NCBI GenBank assembly: GCA_035526665.1
Contig: DATLBY010000102.1
Span: forward strand, 1 to 5,739
Origin: DATLBY01 sp035526665
GTDB taxonomy: Bacteria; Acidobacteriota; Terriglobia; Bryobacterales; Bryobacteraceae
Direction of reading: 5' to 3'
Length of the DNA stretch: 5,739 nucleotides
The notes below the pieces were generated by a model that saw only the letters and a list, made by a program, of their open reading frames with translations, was not told the origin of the DNA and did no database searches. The translations under genes were made by a program, and so were the position numbers. Shown here in pieces: positions 1 to 5,739 of this stretch (its first letter is position 1; each line of letters begins with the position of its first letter).

Positions 1-975
1 CCCGATCACTGGCACCCCTACATGACAGTGGAGGCGTGCAAGGCCGGCAAGGACGTGTACGTCGAAAAACCGGTCTGTGTCTCCATCGACGATGGGGTCA
101 AGATGGTGCAAGCCGCGCGCAAGCACAACCGCGTTGTGCAGGCAGGTACCTGGCAAAGATCGGGCGAGCACTTCCAGAAGGCCTGCGAAATTGTACGCAG
201 CGGCCAGATTGGCAAAGTAGCGTTTGCCCGCACCTGGATCTATTCCAACGAACCGCAGGAGGGAATCGGCAATCCGCCGGACGCTGCTCCCCCCACGGAT
301 CTTGACTGGGAGATGTGGCTGGGGCCCTCCGCCAAACGGCAATTCAACCCCAACCGCTTCGGCGTCTATCCCAAGGCCTACTCCTATTTCCGCTGGTTCT
401 GGGATTATGCCGGCGGACAGATCACGGATTCAGGCGTGCACATGCTGGATATTTTACAGATGGCATTCGATGAGGCGATGCCGAAAGCGGTGACGGCCGT
501 CGGCGGAAAGTTCTGGTTCAAGGACAATCGCGAGACCCCGGATACGCTGCAGGTGACCTATGAATACCCAGGCTTTGTCGGATCCTGGGAGCACCGCTGT
601 AACAACACCGATGGCCAGACGTCGCGCCTGATGGGGCTGACATTTTATGGCAGCCGGGGCACGCTCTACGTGGATCGAAACCTCTACAAGGTCACTCCCG
701 AAAAAGGCTCCGACCTCCAGGCCAGCGAGATGCGCCGCGTTTCGGATCCGCATCCCCTGCACTGGACGAACTTCCTTGAGTGCGTGAAAACACGCCAGCG
801 GCCGAATAGCGATATAGAAAAGTGCTTCCGCTCGTCGGCCACCTGCCTGCTTGGCAATATCGCGTATCGCAGCAAGTTACGCATCGAATGGGACGAGCAG
901 AAAAAGACGGTGCAAAAGGAGGCGCAAAAATATTTGCATAGCGAATCCCGCGCTCCCTGGAGAGTGGAACTTTGA
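1..975 (+). CDS. Gfo/Idh/MocA family oxidoreductase, 5'-truncated by the window edge
   Basis: Predicted NAD(P)-dependent sugar or polyol dehydrogenase. The frame is open from base 1, and 324 residues are visible before the TGA at 973-975. The internal ATG at 22 is not the real start, because the conserved PDHWH segment lies before it. Family members of this type usually run about 420-450 aa, so roughly 100-130 N-terminal residues (most of the Rossmann fold and any Tat signal) lie outside the window. Seen: PDHWH at visible residues 1-5, the family's E-K-P motif at 22-24 (the Lys is the usual catalytic/cofactor residue), DWEMWLGPS near 99-107, and the C-terminal-domain motif DSGVHMLD at 143-150, whose His147 is the likely catalytic partner. 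This arrangement is typical of the large Acidobacteriota/Planctomycetes subgroup, whose substrates are mostly unknown. Gene 2 follows with a 4-bp overlap. The family call is secure; the substrate cannot be told. Confidence 0.93.
   Translation, partial: PDHWHPYMTVEACKAGKDVYVEKPVCVSIDDGVKMVQAARKHNRVVQAGTWQRSGEHFQKACEIVRSGQIGKVAFARTWIYSNEPQEGIGNPPDAAPPTDLDWEMWLGPSAKRQFNPNRFGVYPKAYSYFRWFWDYAGGQITDSGVHMLDILQMAFDEAMPKAVTAVGGKFWFKDNRETPDTLQVTYEYPGFVGSWEHRCNNTDGQTSRLMGLTFYGSRGTLYVDRNLYKVTPEKGSDLQASEMRRVSDPHPLHWTNFLECVKTRQRPNSDIEKCFRSSATCLLGNIAYRSKLRIEWDEQKKTVQKEAQKYLHSESRAPWRVEL
959..962 (+). promoter_or_regulatory. Ribosome binding site for the TTG-started epimerase gene
   Basis: GGAG lies 9 bases before the TTG at 972, inside the last codons of the oxidoreductase gene. 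It supports TTG 972 over a later start and fits translational coupling through the TTGA stop/start overlap. Confidence 0.6.
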
Positions 976-1838
976 GACCGGCTAGCTCACGGTTGACGAC
1001 TTCCAGGCGTAGCTTTCTGGCTGGAGCCTGTGCGATGGTATCCGCTGCGGCCAAGTCAAAGCCGTTGCTTCCCATGGGCCTCGAGCTCTACAGTTTGCGC
1101 CGCGACGCCGAGAAGGACCTGCCCGGAACTCTTGCCCTCATCCGCAAATTGGGATTCACCGAAATCGAGGGTGGCAACCTGTTCGGCCGAAGCCCCGCCG
1201 AATTCCGTAAGCTGTTGGACGGTAATGGCTTGCGGTTGACCTCCCTGATGGCAGCCTACGATCGGCTGAAGAAGGATCTTCCATCGGTGGTGGAGGAGGC
1301 CCACACTTTAGGCGCTGAATACGTAGTCTGCTCGACTGTTCCGCATAAAAAGAAATTGACCGCCGAAGACTGCGAGGTGGCGATCAACAGCCTGAACAGC
1401 TTCGGTGAAGCCCTGGCAAAATCGAAGCTGCGCTGCTGTTATCACATCCACGGCATCGAATTCGGAAATTCGCCGGATGGGACCCTCTTCGACACCTTAG
1501 TGAAGCGCACGAATCCGAAGTTCGTGAATTTCGAAATGGATATCTTCTGGATCGTGTACGCCTACCAGGATCCGGTAAAACTATTGCATCGCTATCGCGG
1601 CCGCTTTCCGTTGATGCACGTGAAAGACATCCGGAAGGGTACCGCGCTGGGCGGTTCGCCGGGGGATGTACGGGAGGAAGCCAGCGTGCCGCTCGGCGCC
1701 GGCCTGGTGGATCTGCCTGCCGCCCTGCGAGCAGCGCGGGAGACCGGCGTGCGCCGTTATTACATTGAGGACGAAGCGGTAGACGCCGCCCGCCAGCTGC
1801 CGGAGAGCTTGCGCTATCTCGAGGGCCTCCGGGTTTAA
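972..1838 (+). CDS. Tat-exported sugar phosphate isomerase/epimerase-like TIM-barrel protein
   Basis: Xylose-isomerase-like TIM-barrel protein (AP endonuclease 2 superfamily), 288 aa, close to the usual size. Members isomerise or epimerise sugars or keto-inositols with a divalent metal; the substrate here is unknown. The TTG start is chosen because it gives a twin-arginine signal (S11-R12-R13-S14-F15-L16, then a short Ala-rich stretch to about residue 27) and has GGAG 9 bases upstream. Export to the periplasm is therefore inferred. Seen: LELYSLR at 37-43, EIEGG at 64-68, YHIHGIEF at 157-164, FEMDIFW at 187-193, LMHVKD at 214-219, VPLGAGLVD at 239-247 and YYIEDE at 263-268. By family analogy Glu188 or Asp190, His216 and Glu266 are candidate metal ligands, with His158/His160 near the active site. 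Its start overlaps the oxidoreductase stop by 4 bp, so the two are likely one operon. An ATG at 1035 (codon 22) would give a form without the Tat motif. Confidence 0.9.
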   Translation: MRPASSRLTTSRRSFLAGACAMVSAAAKSKPLLPMGLELYSLRRDAEKDLPGTLALIRKLGFTEIEGGNLFGRSPAEFRKLLDGNGLRLTSLMAAYDRLKKDLPSVVEEAHTLGAEYVVCSTVPHKKKLTAEDCEVAINSLNSFGEALAKSKLRCCYHIHGIEFGNSPDGTLFDTLVKRTNPKFVNFEMDIFWIVYAYQDPVKLLHRYRGRFPLMHVKDIRKGTALGGSPGDVREEASVPLGAGLVDLPAALRAARETGVRRYYIEDEAVDAARQLPESLRYLEGLRV

Positions 1839-1846
1839 GGCCCCTC
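1821..1846. terminator. Possible hairpin between convergent genes
   Basis: GAGGGCCT (1821-1828) pairs with AGGCCCCTC (1838-1846), leaving one bulged base and a 9-base loop. The structure spans the end of the epimerase gene (stop 1836-1838) and most of the 12-bp gap before the fic stop. No T-run follows on either strand, so a classical intrinsic terminator is not supported. It may act as a weak bidirectional transcription end or an RNA-stabilising stem. Confidence 0.3.
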
Positions 1847-1850
1847 GTCT

Positions 1851-3023
1851 TCACCGAAGCGGCTCTGTTCCTTCGTTCAGAATATCGAGATAGGGGCCAT
1901 AGGCAAACAGCCTGCGCCGCTGCCGGCCGGTGATTTCCCGCACGATTCCCAACCGCCGCATGTGTTCGATAGCGGCCGCTACTGTCGGAAAGGTCATCCC
2001 GGCTCCCGCTGCTGCCGAAGAAATGGAAGAAATTGAATGTTTCTGCATGTACTGATGAACGTGCAGGACCGAGGCGGATGCGCGGCCTAATCCCTCAATC
2101 TTCTTCCGGTCGGCATCCAGGAGAGCTATGATTCGCCTGGATGCATTGACCGCTTGATCGGAGGTTTCCTTCACGCCCGTGAGAAAGAACTCCAGCCACG
2201 CCTCCCAGTTTCCTGATGTCCGGACCCCTGTCAGGAGATCGTAATAGGTCTGCCGATGTACCTTGAAAAATAAGCTCAAATAGAGAATGGGCTCATGCAG
2301 GGCTTCGCCTGCGCACAGTAAAAACGTGATGAGAAGCCGTCCGATTCTGCCGTTTCCATCCAGGAATGGATGAATCGTCTCAAACTGAACGTGAATAAGA
2401 CCAGCCCGGATGAGAAGGGGCAACTGTTGTTTGTCGTCGTGGAGAAAAAGCTCGAGCTGGCCCATGCATTCCATCACGAGATCGGGTGGCGGCGGAACGA
2501 ATGCCGCATTTCCTGGCCGGGTGCCGCCGATCCAGTTTTGGCTCCGGCGGAACTCGCCCGGATCCTTATCGCTTCCTCGGCCGCGGGAAAGAAGGACTTC
2601 GTGAATCTCACGGATGAGACGCAGAGAAAGCGGAAATCCTTGGCGCAGCCGTTTTAGCCCGAAGTCCAGCGCCGCTATATAGTTAGATACTTCTTGTACA
2701 TCTTCAACCGGAACGCCCGGCGCCTCGTTGTTCTCGAACAGAAGCAGGTCGGAAAGCGAAGATTGCGTACCTTCGATCTGCGAAGAGAGCACCGCTTCCT
2801 TCCGGACATAGGCGTATATAAAGAGCTCAAGGGCCGGTAGTAGCACGGCCAGCCCGTCTAGCCTGCCGATCGCCCGATTAGCCTGATCGAGAAGGACCTG
2901 CATCCCTTCCAGCTGGAGAGGCGGAGAGGGTGGAAGAGGTGTTGGCACGAACGCGCGGACCGTTTCTCCACCGAAATGTGACGTCACGTAGCTTCCAAGT
3001 CTCTGATTCCGCTTCTTTTTCAT
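1851..3023 (-). CDS. Fic family protein (predicted AMP-transferase), class II with C-terminal winged helix
   Basis: Predicted protein AMPylase that moves AMP from ATP to a hydroxyl on a target protein; the target is unknown. Complete at 390 aa, similar to stand-alone bacterial Fic proteins of about 370-390 aa. Domains: Fic N-terminal region about 24-100, Fic core about 130-240, helical linker, winged-helix DNA-binding-like domain about 310-380. Seen: the catalytic motif HPFLDGNGRIGR at 218-229 (bases 2337-2372) is fully intact, including His218, Asp222, Asn224 and both arginines. The target-docking flap region GEFRRSQNWIGG is at 156-167. The N-terminal inhibitory motif, S80 to E84-G85 (bases 2769-2786), matches [S/T]xxxE[G/N] of class II Fic proteins, so the enzyme is probably self-inhibited and no separate antitoxin is needed. 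ATG 3021-3023 is the only usable start: an in-frame TAA lies at 3042-3044 with no start codon between. Its Shine-Dalgarno is poor (AAAGG 15 bases away). Convergent with the epimerase and divergent from the receptor. Confidence 0.95.
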   Translation of the reverse strand: MKKKRNQRLGSYVTSHFGGETVRAFVPTPLPPSPPLQLEGMQVLLDQANRAIGRLDGLAVLLPALELFIYAYVRKEAVLSSQIEGTQSSLSDLLLFENNEAPGVPVEDVQEVSNYIAALDFGLKRLRQGFPLSLRLIREIHEVLLSRGRGSDKDPGEFRRSQNWIGGTRPGNAAFVPPPPDLVMECMGQLELFLHDDKQQLPLLIRAGLIHVQFETIHPFLDGNGRIGRLLITFLLCAGEALHEPILYLSLFFKVHRQTYYDLLTGVRTSGNWEAWLEFFLTGVKETSDQAVNASRRIIALLDADRKKIEGLGRASASVLHVHQYMQKHSISSISSAAAGAGMTFPTVAAAIEHMRRLGIVREITGRQRRRLFAYGPYLDILNEGTEPLR

Positions 3024-3038
3024 TCGGGCCGCAAAGAA

Positions 3039-3087
3039 CCTTTAATTAACGCATGGGCTATTAAAGGATATCCCAGTTTCCTTTAAT
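3039..3087. repeat. Three phased copies of an 8-bp half-site (CCTTTAAT)
   Basis: CCTTTAAT occurs at 3039-3046, as its reverse complement ATTAAAGG at 3060-3067, and again directly at 3080-3087. Centre-to-centre distances are 21 and 20 bp, about two turns of B-DNA, so all three would face the same side of the helix. The array lies 16-64 bases upstream of the fic start codon. It looks like a multi-half-site operator. This is inference from pattern only; the regulator is unknown. Confidence 0.5.
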
Positions 3088-3088
3088 A
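3059..3088. promoter_or_regulatory. Perfect 10-bp inverted repeat, candidate operator
   Basis: TATTAAAGGA (3059-3068) and TCCTTTAATA (3079-3088) are exact reverse complements separated by 10 bp. The AT-rich arms, the lack of a following T-run, and the position between two diverging genes argue for a dimeric protein-binding site rather than a terminator. It includes two of the three half-sites of the larger array. It may control fic, the receptor gene, or both. Confidence 0.5.
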
Positions 3089-3124
3089 AGGGGCGGCTGC
3101 CGCCGCTCGCCGGATCACCTCGCC

Positions 3125-3154
3125 TTGACGGGAATTCCCAAATCGGTGTAGCGT
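3125..3154 (+). promoter_or_regulatory. Possible sigma70-like promoter for the receptor gene
   Basis: TTGACG (3125-3130) matches five of six bases of the -35 consensus. TAGCGT (3149-3154), 18 bases further on, fits only the loose TAnnnT form of a -10 box. It would give a leader of roughly 55-60 bases. The weak -10 makes this tentative. No convincing promoter could be picked for the fic gene on the opposite strand. Confidence 0.3.
3130..3139. repeat. 10-bp perfect palindrome GGGAATTCCC
   Basis: A self-complementary 10-mer overlapping the last base of the candidate -35 box and running into the spacer. If the promoter call is right, a protein bound here would block RNA polymerase. A palindrome this short can also occur by chance. 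Confidence 0.3.
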
Positions 3155-3208
3155 GGTCCAATACCTGGTTGCGCCGGCTTTGGTGTGACCTGCACGGATA
3201 TTTGCTTC

Positions 3209-3213
3209 GGGAG
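3209..3213 (+). promoter_or_regulatory. Ribosome binding site of the receptor gene
   Basis: GGGAG ends 6 bases before the GTG at 3220. Together with the signal peptide that begins at this codon, it decides the start in favour of GTG 3220 over the upstream in-frame TTG codons (3169, 3202) and the later ATG at 3259. Confidence 0.7.
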
Positions 3214-3219
3214 ACGATT

Positions 3220-5739
3220 GTGATTACATTTCGCTGGATTCTTATTGCGGCAGCACTCATGCTGTCCGCCGTTGTTGGGTTTTCCCAAACCGGAAACGCC
3301 ATTGTCAAAGGGGCGGTGACCGATGCCTCGGGAGCCACCGTTCCCTCGGCGAAGGTACGCCTCACTAACACGGAAACCAATGTTGCCCGTACGGCCGACG
3401 CATCCTCTGAAGGACTTTATTACTTCGGCGACGTGCGTCCTGGGAGCTATTCCATTACCATCGAGAGCGCCGGCTTCAAACGCTGGACGGGAACGTTCCT
3501 CGTACAGGTTGGCCAGACGGCCATCATTAACGCGCCACTCGAAGTGGGCGACGTCAGCGCGACCATCGAAGTAAGCGGCGCGGCGCCTGTAATCTCGACC
3601 GAAGGGATGCAGATCGCCGGCGTCAAGGACGCGCTGCGCATTCACCAACTGCCTCTGAACGGCCGGCAGGTGGCGAACCTCTTCAACCTGACCCCGGGCG
3701 TGGAGGGCGGGGGCGCCGCACGCGTAAACGGGATGAAGGTGGGTTCGGTGGAGATTTTGCAGGATGGTGTTTCGATCGTCAACCGCTTCGGCGGCGGCAT
3801 CGTCAACGTGCAGCCGGGCCTGGACACCGTACAGGAGTTCCGGATTGAGACAAACGGATCGAACGCGCGCTACTCGCGGCCTGCCACGGTCACCCTGGTT
3901 ACGAAGAGCGGCACAAATCTATTGCATGGCAGCGTGTTTGAGACGCACCGGAATAACGCGGCAGGACTGCGGGCCCGGCGCCGCGAAGAAGGAACCTCAC
4001 CCGCGAAGTTAATCCGCAACGAATTCGGCGCGTCGGCCGGCGGTCCGGTGGTGCTGCCCAAGCTGTACAACGGGCGCGATAAGACCTTCTGGTTTTTCTC
4101 CTACGAGGGGCTGCGGCAGCGCGAGAAGACGCTTTATAGCGGTGATGTAGTGCCCACGCCGGCCATGTGGAACGGCGACTTCAGCAACATTGTGGATAAC
4201 AACGGAAATCGGACCCATATCTACGATCCGCTGACTACAGACGCCAACGGTGTCCGCAAGCAGTTCCCCGGCGACATTATCCCCCAGAGCCGGCTCTCGC
4301 CAATCTTCAACACGTTTAAGGCGATGACCCATGCGCCGACGAACGGCATTAATCCCTATCAGGGCAGCAATCTTGAGGTGTTCTACCCGTTGAAGACGGC
4401 AACGAACTCCTACACCACGCGCATCGATCACCGCTTCTCGGAACGCGATAACGTCTTTGGACGGTTCACCAAGAGCCGGTTTGACCGGCTGCAGAACGGC
4501 GGCCGCTTTGGCGGGCCGGTCGAGGGATTACCCAACGGCTACGGAAGCGGGCTCAGTGAGACCGATGTCTATTCGCTCAGCGTGAGTCACACACATGTGT
4601 TTACTCCGAACGTTTATAACGAGTTGCTGCTGCTGGGCTACCGTAATCCCAATCATCAAGGCACTCTGGCGGACGGCACTTCCTGGGCCAGTAACCTGGG
4701 GCTTCCCAATCCGTTCGGAACCAACGGATGGCCGACCGTCTGCGCGGGGAACTTTTGTTGGGATGCCGATAACGTGAAGAACCAGCACATGACTGCTTAT
4801 AACTTCGAGGACAACGTCACGTTTATCCGGGGCCGGCATTCGTTGGTTTTCGGCGGGAAGTTCCGCAAGGAGTTTAACAACGTCCGCGAGTTGCAACAGT
4901 CGCAGGGTTCGCACGACTTCGGCGGGGACTGGACGGCTCTGTATGATCCGGCCAACGACCAGGCAGCGTCCTACACGGGCGACGGCTTCGCCTCCATGGC
5001 CCTGGGGCTTCCGACCTACCTGTCGAACCAGTTCAACCGCGGCTACTTTTACTTCCAGCAGAAGGAGATCGGACTGTACGCGCATGATAGCTGGCGCGTG
5101 AATTCCAGGCTGACGGTGGAACTCGGCGTGCGCTGGGATAAGTGGACGCCCTACAAAGAGAAATACGATCGCCTGGTGAATGTAGACATTCGCAACTTCG
5201 CCAACAAAATGGAAGTGATTACGCCCGGCAACACCAAGATGGAAGACATCCCCGGAGTGCCGCCTTCTGTACTGACGTCCTGGGCGAAACGCGGTTTGAC
5301 GTGGAAAACCGCCAACGAGGCGGGACTTCCGTCGAGCCTGCTGCCCGCCGACAACAATAACTTCGGACCACGGCTTGGGGCTGCCTTCAAGCTCAACAAC
5401 AAGACAGTGGCTCGGGGAGGTTACGGCGAGTATTTCTGGACCATGCCGCTGTCGCAGATCCTGCAGACCTCGCGCAGCAATCCACCGCTGAACCTCCGTT
5501 ACTCGAACGAGATCGGGAATCTGGACGGCACCGGCACCACAGCCCTGCGCCTGCCGCCTGCCGCCGACCAGTACATCGGTAAGGCAGGCGTGGATATTAA
5601 CGGCGTCATCCGCATCTCCTCCTCGGCGCAATCCATCATGCCGTGGGACTTCACCAACTGGCGCGACGGCCATGCGCGTGAGTGGAACTTCAGTTTCGAA
5701 CGCGAGGTGATGAAGAATACCGCTCTCAAGCTGATGTAT
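3220..5739 (+). CDS. Oar-like TonB-dependent receptor with carboxypeptidase-regulatory-like N-terminal domain, 3'-truncated
   Basis: Predicted outer-membrane TonB-dependent transporter. The frame is open from GTG 3220 to the window edge with no stop: 840 residues seen. Relatives usually reach about 1,000-1,200 aa, so the last barrel strands and stop lie outside. Signal peptide about residues 1-22 (Arg5, then a hydrophobic run ending near FSQ). Carboxypeptidase-regulatory/CarboxypepD_reg-like beta-sandwich about 26-108, with V-T-D-A-S-G-A at 33-39, EGLYYFGDVRPGSY at 64-77 and AGFK at 84-87. Plug about 115-235, with QLPLNGRQV at 143-151, LQDGVS at 180-185, and VTLVTKSGTNLLHGSVFE at 224-241. Barrel from about 265, with RNEFGASAGGPV at 266-277, FWFFSYEGLR at 290-299, LTVELGVRWD at 631-640 and FGPRLGAAF at 715-723. 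A CAGNFC pair at 508-513 may form a disulfide in a surface loop. No clear Ton box was identified. GTG is chosen for its ribosome binding site and signal peptide. Diverges from fic across 196 bp. Ligand unknown; these receptors in Acidobacteriota are often assumed to import glycans. Confidence 0.93.
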   Translation, partial: MITFRWILIAAALMLSAVVGFSQTGNAIVKGAVTDASGATVPSAKVRLTNTETNVARTADASSEGLYYFGDVRPGSYSITIESAGFKRWTGTFLVQVGQTAIINAPLEVGDVSATIEVSGAAPVISTEGMQIAGVKDALRIHQLPLNGRQVANLFNLTPGVEGGGAARVNGMKVGSVEILQDGVSIVNRFGGGIVNVQPGLDTVQEFRIETNGSNARYSRPATVTLVTKSGTNLLHGSVFETHRNNAAGLRARRREEGTSPAKLIRNEFGASAGGPVVLPKLYNGRDKTFWFFSYEGLRQREKTLYSGDVVPTPAMWNGDFSNIVDNNGNRTHIYDPLTTDANGVRKQFPGDIIPQSRLSPIFNTFKAMTHAPTNGINPYQGSNLEVFYPLKTATNSYTTRIDHRFSERDNVFGRFTKSRFDRLQNGGRFGGPVEGLPNGYGSGLSETDVYSLSVSHTHVFTPNVYNELLLLGYRNPNHQGTLADGTSWASNLGLPNPFGTNGWPTVCAGNFCWDADNVKNQHMTAYNFEDNVTFIRGRHSLVFGGKFRKEFNNVRELQQSQGSHDFGGDWTALYDPANDQAASYTGDGFASMALGLPTYLSNQFNRGYFYFQQKEIGLYAHDSWRVNSRLTVELGVRWDKWTPYKEKYDRLVNVDIRNFANKMEVITPGNTKMEDIPGVPPSVLTSWAKRGLTWKTANEAGLPSSLLPADNNNFGPRLGAAFKLNNKTVARGGYGEYFWTMPLSQILQTSRSNPPLNLRYSNEIGNLDGTGTTALRLPPAADQYIGKAGVDINGVIRISSSAQSIMPWDFTNWRDGHAREWNFSFEREVMKNTALKLMY

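Noticed and set aside
22..24. ATG 22 as the true start of the oxidoreductase
   Set aside because: The conserved PDHWH segment is encoded in frame at 1-15, and the rest of the Rossmann fold would be missing. The gene clearly begins before the window.
1384..1854. 156-codon minus-strand open frame over the end of the epimerase gene
   Set aside because: Antisense to conserved TIM-barrel motifs. The translation is Arg/Pro-rich and without family features.
2370..2657. 95-codon plus-strand open frame inside fic
   Set aside because: It is the complement of the Fic core, including the HPFxDGNGR motif, and has no motif of its own.
3066..3073. GGATATCC palindrome at the inner edge of the upstream dyad arm
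   Set aside because: Eight bases only, overlapping the stronger 10-bp dyad. It probably arises by chance from the arm sequence and spacer.
3039..3087. Three repeat copies as a mini CRISPR array
   Set aside because: The units are only 8 bp, alternate in orientation and have spacers of about 12-13 bp. No cas gene is present. An operator array fits better.
3059..3088. The inverted repeat as an intrinsic terminator
   Set aside because: The arms are AT-rich, no T-run follows on either strand, and both neighbouring genes run away from it, so no transcript needs ending there.
3115..3648. 177-codon minus-strand open frame reaching into the fic-receptor intergenic region
   Set aside because: Most of it is antisense to the receptor's signal peptide, regulatory-like domain and early plug. 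No domain, signal or ribosome binding site supports it.
4528..5673. 381-codon open frame on the minus strand
   Set aside because: It lies wholly inside the receptor gene, whose plus-strand translation shows continuous family motifs. The antisense product has no recognisable domain and an Arg/Val/Gln-rich composition typical of a shadow frame in GC-rich coding DNA.

Overview
The window looks like a chromosomal stretch from an Acidobacteriota genome, probably of the Solibacter/Bryobacter type. That is inferred from gene style, not proven. It has a long Oar-like TonB-dependent receptor with an N-terminal carboxypeptidase-regulatory-like domain. It also has a Gfo/Idh/MocA dehydrogenase of the 'PDHWH...EKP' kind, coupled to a Tat-exported xylose-isomerase-like TIM-barrel protein. 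Both gene types are greatly expanded in that phylum. Base composition is moderately GC-rich throughout, and no segment is obviously foreign.

Layout: (1) 1-975, plus strand, the 3' part of a Gfo/Idh/MocA-family oxidoreductase whose start lies outside the window. (2) 972-1838, plus strand, a sugar phosphate isomerase/epimerase-like protein with a twin-arginine signal. Its TTG start overlaps the preceding stop in a TTGA junction, so the two are almost certainly cotranscribed and translationally coupled. (3) 1851-3023, minus strand, a complete Fic-domain protein (390 aa) with an intact catalytic motif, an N-terminal inhibitory motif and a C-terminal winged helix. It converges on gene 2 with only 12 bp between the stop codons. 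(4) 3024-3219, a 196-bp divergent intergenic region. It carries a perfect 10-bp inverted repeat, a third copy of the same 8-bp half-site two helical turns away, a separate perfect 10-bp palindrome, and a possible sigma70-like promoter for the receptor. (5) 3220-5739, plus strand, a TonB-dependent receptor with a GTG start and a good ribosome binding site. It is open to the window edge (840 codons visible, C-terminus missing).

Genes 1 and 2 form a plausible sugar or polyol oxidation/isomerisation module. The receptor is the type that imports glycans or other large ligands across the outer membrane, but nothing in the sequence fixes its substrate or ties it to genes 1 and 2. The Fic protein probably modifies a protein target by AMP transfer and may be autoregulated. 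No RNA gene, CRISPR array, insertion sequence or integrase was seen. The least explained element is the phased half-site array between the fic gene and the receptor. I see no strong evidence of a wholly new system.
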